NCBI GenBank assembly: GCA_027488265.1
Contig: JAIYCA010000414.1
Location: 1 to 6,659, forward strand
DNA length: 6,659 nucleotides
Direction: 5' to 3'
Source of the DNA: Planctomycetaceae bacterium
GTDB taxonomy: Bacteria; Planctomycetota; Phycisphaerae; Phycisphaerales; SM1A02
The notes under the pieces: generated by a model
What the model saw: the letters and a program-made list of their open reading frames with translations, nothing else
What the model was told of the DNA's origin: nothing
Databases searched by the model: none
In this document: positions 6,201 through 6,659 of the stretch, piece after piece
Layout of the letters: the number at the start of each line of letters is the position of its first letter
Position numbering within the stretch: the first letter of the stretch is position 1
Position numbers and translations under genes: made by a program

Positions 6201-6659
6201 CAGCGGTCGGTGGATTTGCCGCGCTCTTTGCGGTGTTCATCATCAGCCTCACGAGCCCAACGCTCCCGATGCAATCGCTCGATGTGCTCACGATGCTCGG
6301 CTTCGTGATCTTGATCGGCGTCGTCGTGAACAACGCGATTCTGCTCGTCCACCAGACGCTGAATTTCCAGCGCGGCACCGCCGACGAAACACCGTCCGAT
6401 GCGGCATTCCGCGGCCTTCCCGATGCACCAACGGTGCGCGAAGGCGGCCCGCTGCCGCTGCGCGCGGCCATCGCGGAAAGCGTCCGCACGCTTTCCGCGA
6501 TCGCCGCGCGCAGCGGCAGCGGACCACCCTCGCGCACGGCGGGCGCATCGGGAAGCCCGCGGAACGCAGCATCGGACGGGGTTTCATCGGCGGTGCCGCG
6601 CTGGAAGTTGAGCGTCTGGTGGACGAGGAGGATCGCGTTGTTCACGACGACGCCGATCA
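3275..6659 (+). CDS. Efflux RND transporter permease (AcrB/HAE1-like); genuine coding to about 6490, then antisense of an inverted copy
   Basis: This is the proton-driven inner-membrane pump partner of the preceding adaptor. Helix 1 spans about residues 11-30, followed by the first periplasmic porter region (WPGASPEEIEQSI, LEFNPGTD, IERVGGVAEVNVLGG). Helices 2-6 fall within about 355-508, helix 7 at about 554-577, the second porter region at 578-938, and helices 8-10 at about 940-1027. The helix 4 motif reads GTLIDNSIVVLENV (Asp420, Asn421), where AcrB has two Asp. Helix 10 reads VVNNAILLV (Asn1019), where AcrB has its key Lys. Several RND subfamilies carry such DN/NN pairs. The family-like sequence runs to AESVRT (residue 1072, base 6490), where RLRPI and helices 11-12 would be expected. 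Instead the frame continues 56 codons, open to the window edge, through bases that are the reverse complement of its own segment 6312-6485. Those residues are not real RND sequence. Roughly 100 C-terminal residues are missing. The substrate class is unknown. Confidence 0.93.
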   Translation, partial: MKIVEGSIRQPVTVLVGVVLVLIAALVAVRQVPVQLTPDVDDTIVSVSTIWPGASPEEIEQSIVERQEEKLQGVAGVRSMTSNSSQGTARIRLEFNPGTDKDAAIREVSDRLRQVPDYPFGVDEPIVEASDPENKDYIAWIVLSAGNATDAAGQPFDIRTLQDFAVDHVKPQIERVGGVAEVNVLGGRERELQVRVDPAALAARGVTISQLAAALRGANQNAPAGSLAESKRDIVLRSVGQFESTDDIARVAIAQGASGPVLVGDVAEVVETWKEVTNFVRSQGIPVLAINVQKEVGTNVIEVMEGVKGALVTLGEKGGILDSETAALGLSQPLTVQLVYDQTIYIDEALDLVLDNIWQGGFLAVLTLVVFLRSWRSIVIVATSVPLAVVATVVVMLAMGRTINVVSLAGLAFAIGTLIDNSIVVLENVVRHMEMGKDPRRAALAGTQEVAGAILGSTLATCVVFIPIFLIGDEVGQLFRDISLAILISNLLSMVVSITVTPCACAFLLKAPKHAKDAGAGAATASVSTAKPARATLGERFATAIARWVYRMSRRRIASLAFVLAMLGASLAGSWFLMPPADYLPRGNRNLVFGLILPPPGMSNAMQEEIASRVEQSVAPYFERALPPRGTPEREAAEAALPKEPVTPWMTFKYGAEVQPAPLENYFVVGFAGTMFHGGIAAEAKRASYNEHLLGYATRPEVLPGTMAFAFQVPLFRTSGSSGSAVAVDLRGDDLDRVKGAAGAVMGRFMGKFGPMSVQPDPANFATPGTEVRVRPDQRRLSDAGLSQADLTLSVAAAGDGALVDEYRAGGDTIDLVIIDRDVAERAARQASIDVDEVANVPVALPSGRLATVGQLAEVERGAAPTQINHVDRQRSVRLQVTPPPTMALEEAVVAIQAELEAARADGSLPPGVIADVAGTASALAEVRKELVGSGTSLSFITSTVFLALLVCYLVMAVLFQSFLLPFVIMFSVPLAAVGGFAALFAVFIISLTSPTLPMQSLDVLTMLGFVILIGVVVNNAILLVHQTLNFQRGTADETPSDAAFRGLPDAPTVREGGPLPLRAAIAESVRTLSAIAARSGSGPPSRTAGASGSPRNAASDGVSSAVPRWKLSVWWTRRIALFTTTPI
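6312..6659. repeat. 348-base spacerless inverted repeat (two 174-base arms, about 90% identical)
   Basis: Base p pairs with base 12971-p: 6312 with 6659, and 6485 with 6486 at the centre. Comparing the arms base by base gives 18 differences, at left-arm positions 6340, 6343, 6361, 6364, 6385, 6391, 6403, 6406, 6415, 6427, 6430, 6431, 6433, 6442, 6445, 6448, 6469 and 6484, with no gaps. All except 6431 are third positions of the permease codons. The repeat is still matching at the window's last base, so the true right arm may extend further; its left partner would then continue into 6311 and below. Confidence 0.97.
6486..6659 (-). pseudogene. Inverted fragment of a second RND permease gene (5' side beyond window, 3' end lost at the join)
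   Basis: Read on the minus strand from 6659 downward, this stretch encodes the permease segment from the helix 10 motif VVVNNAILLVHQTLN through the loop to AIAESVRT. It is identical to residues 1014-1070 of the + strand permease except for Ala in place of Thr1053. The DNA differs at about one base in ten, almost wholly at silent sites, so this copy evolved separately under selection for protein sequence. It ends at the same codon as the + strand copy. Beyond the centre its frame runs on into antisense of the other gene as far as 6130, which gives a false 171-codon open frame. It may come from a related strain (a chimera) or be a paralogue. Confidence 0.85.

Noticed and set aside
5381..6352. 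Minus-strand open frame of 323 codons inside the permease
   Set aside because: It is rich in Arg, Glu, His and Asp with no motif, as expected for a shadow frame opposite a G/C-biased membrane-protein gene.
6130..6645. Minus-strand open frame of 171 codons as a new gene
   Set aside because: Its first part is the inverted permease copy and its remainder is antisense of the + strand permease across the join, so it is not one real gene.
6312..6659. Invertible or shufflon-like switch giving the permease alternative C-termini
   Set aside because: The arms abut with no segment between them to invert, no recombinase gene or site is visible, and the right arm is the same segment and not an alternative ending.
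6312..6659. Terminal inverted repeat of a mobile element or a telomere-like hairpin end
   Set aside because: Both arms are protein-coding permease sequence diverging at silent sites. No transposase or flanking target duplication is visible.

Overview
The window looks like a piece of a high-GC planctomycete genome, most likely class Phycisphaerae or a relative. That placement is an inference. It rests on a secreted protein combining paired dockerin-type calcium loops, thrombospondin-3-like Asp repeats, an IPT/TIG domain and a SUMF1/FGE-fold domain, and on the strong G/C preference at third codon positions. No rRNA, tRNA, CRISPR array or insertion sequence was seen.

Layout, all apparent genes on the + strand. 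(1) 1-1683: the 3' part of a large multidomain secreted protein whose start lies left of the window. (2) 1684-1871: a gene-free gap with a pyrimidine-rich tract and small hairpins. (3) 1872-3278: a periplasmic adaptor (membrane fusion protein) of an RND efflux system, with an odd Lys/Ser/Thr repeat ahead of its export signal. (4) 3275-6659: the inner-membrane RND permease, overlapping the adaptor stop by four bases (GTGA). Adaptor and permease form a translationally coupled pair expected to act as two parts of a tripartite efflux pump. No outer-membrane channel gene is in the window. The first gene has no visible functional link to the pump.

The most striking signal is at the right end. Bases 6312-6485 and 6486-6659 form a 348-base inverted repeat with no spacer. 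The arms differ at 18 of 174 positions, and 17 of those 18 are third codon positions of the permease frame, with only one amino-acid difference (Thr1053/Ala). The right arm is therefore not a copy of the same molecule with random errors. It is a separately evolved, selectively constrained copy of the same permease segment, joined tail-to-tail at the same codon. Both copies lose their last transmembrane helices at the join, and the + frame runs on into meaningless antisense of the second copy. The likeliest explanation is a chimera (assembly or amplification) between two related strains. A real inverted paralogue pair is the less likely, checkable alternative.
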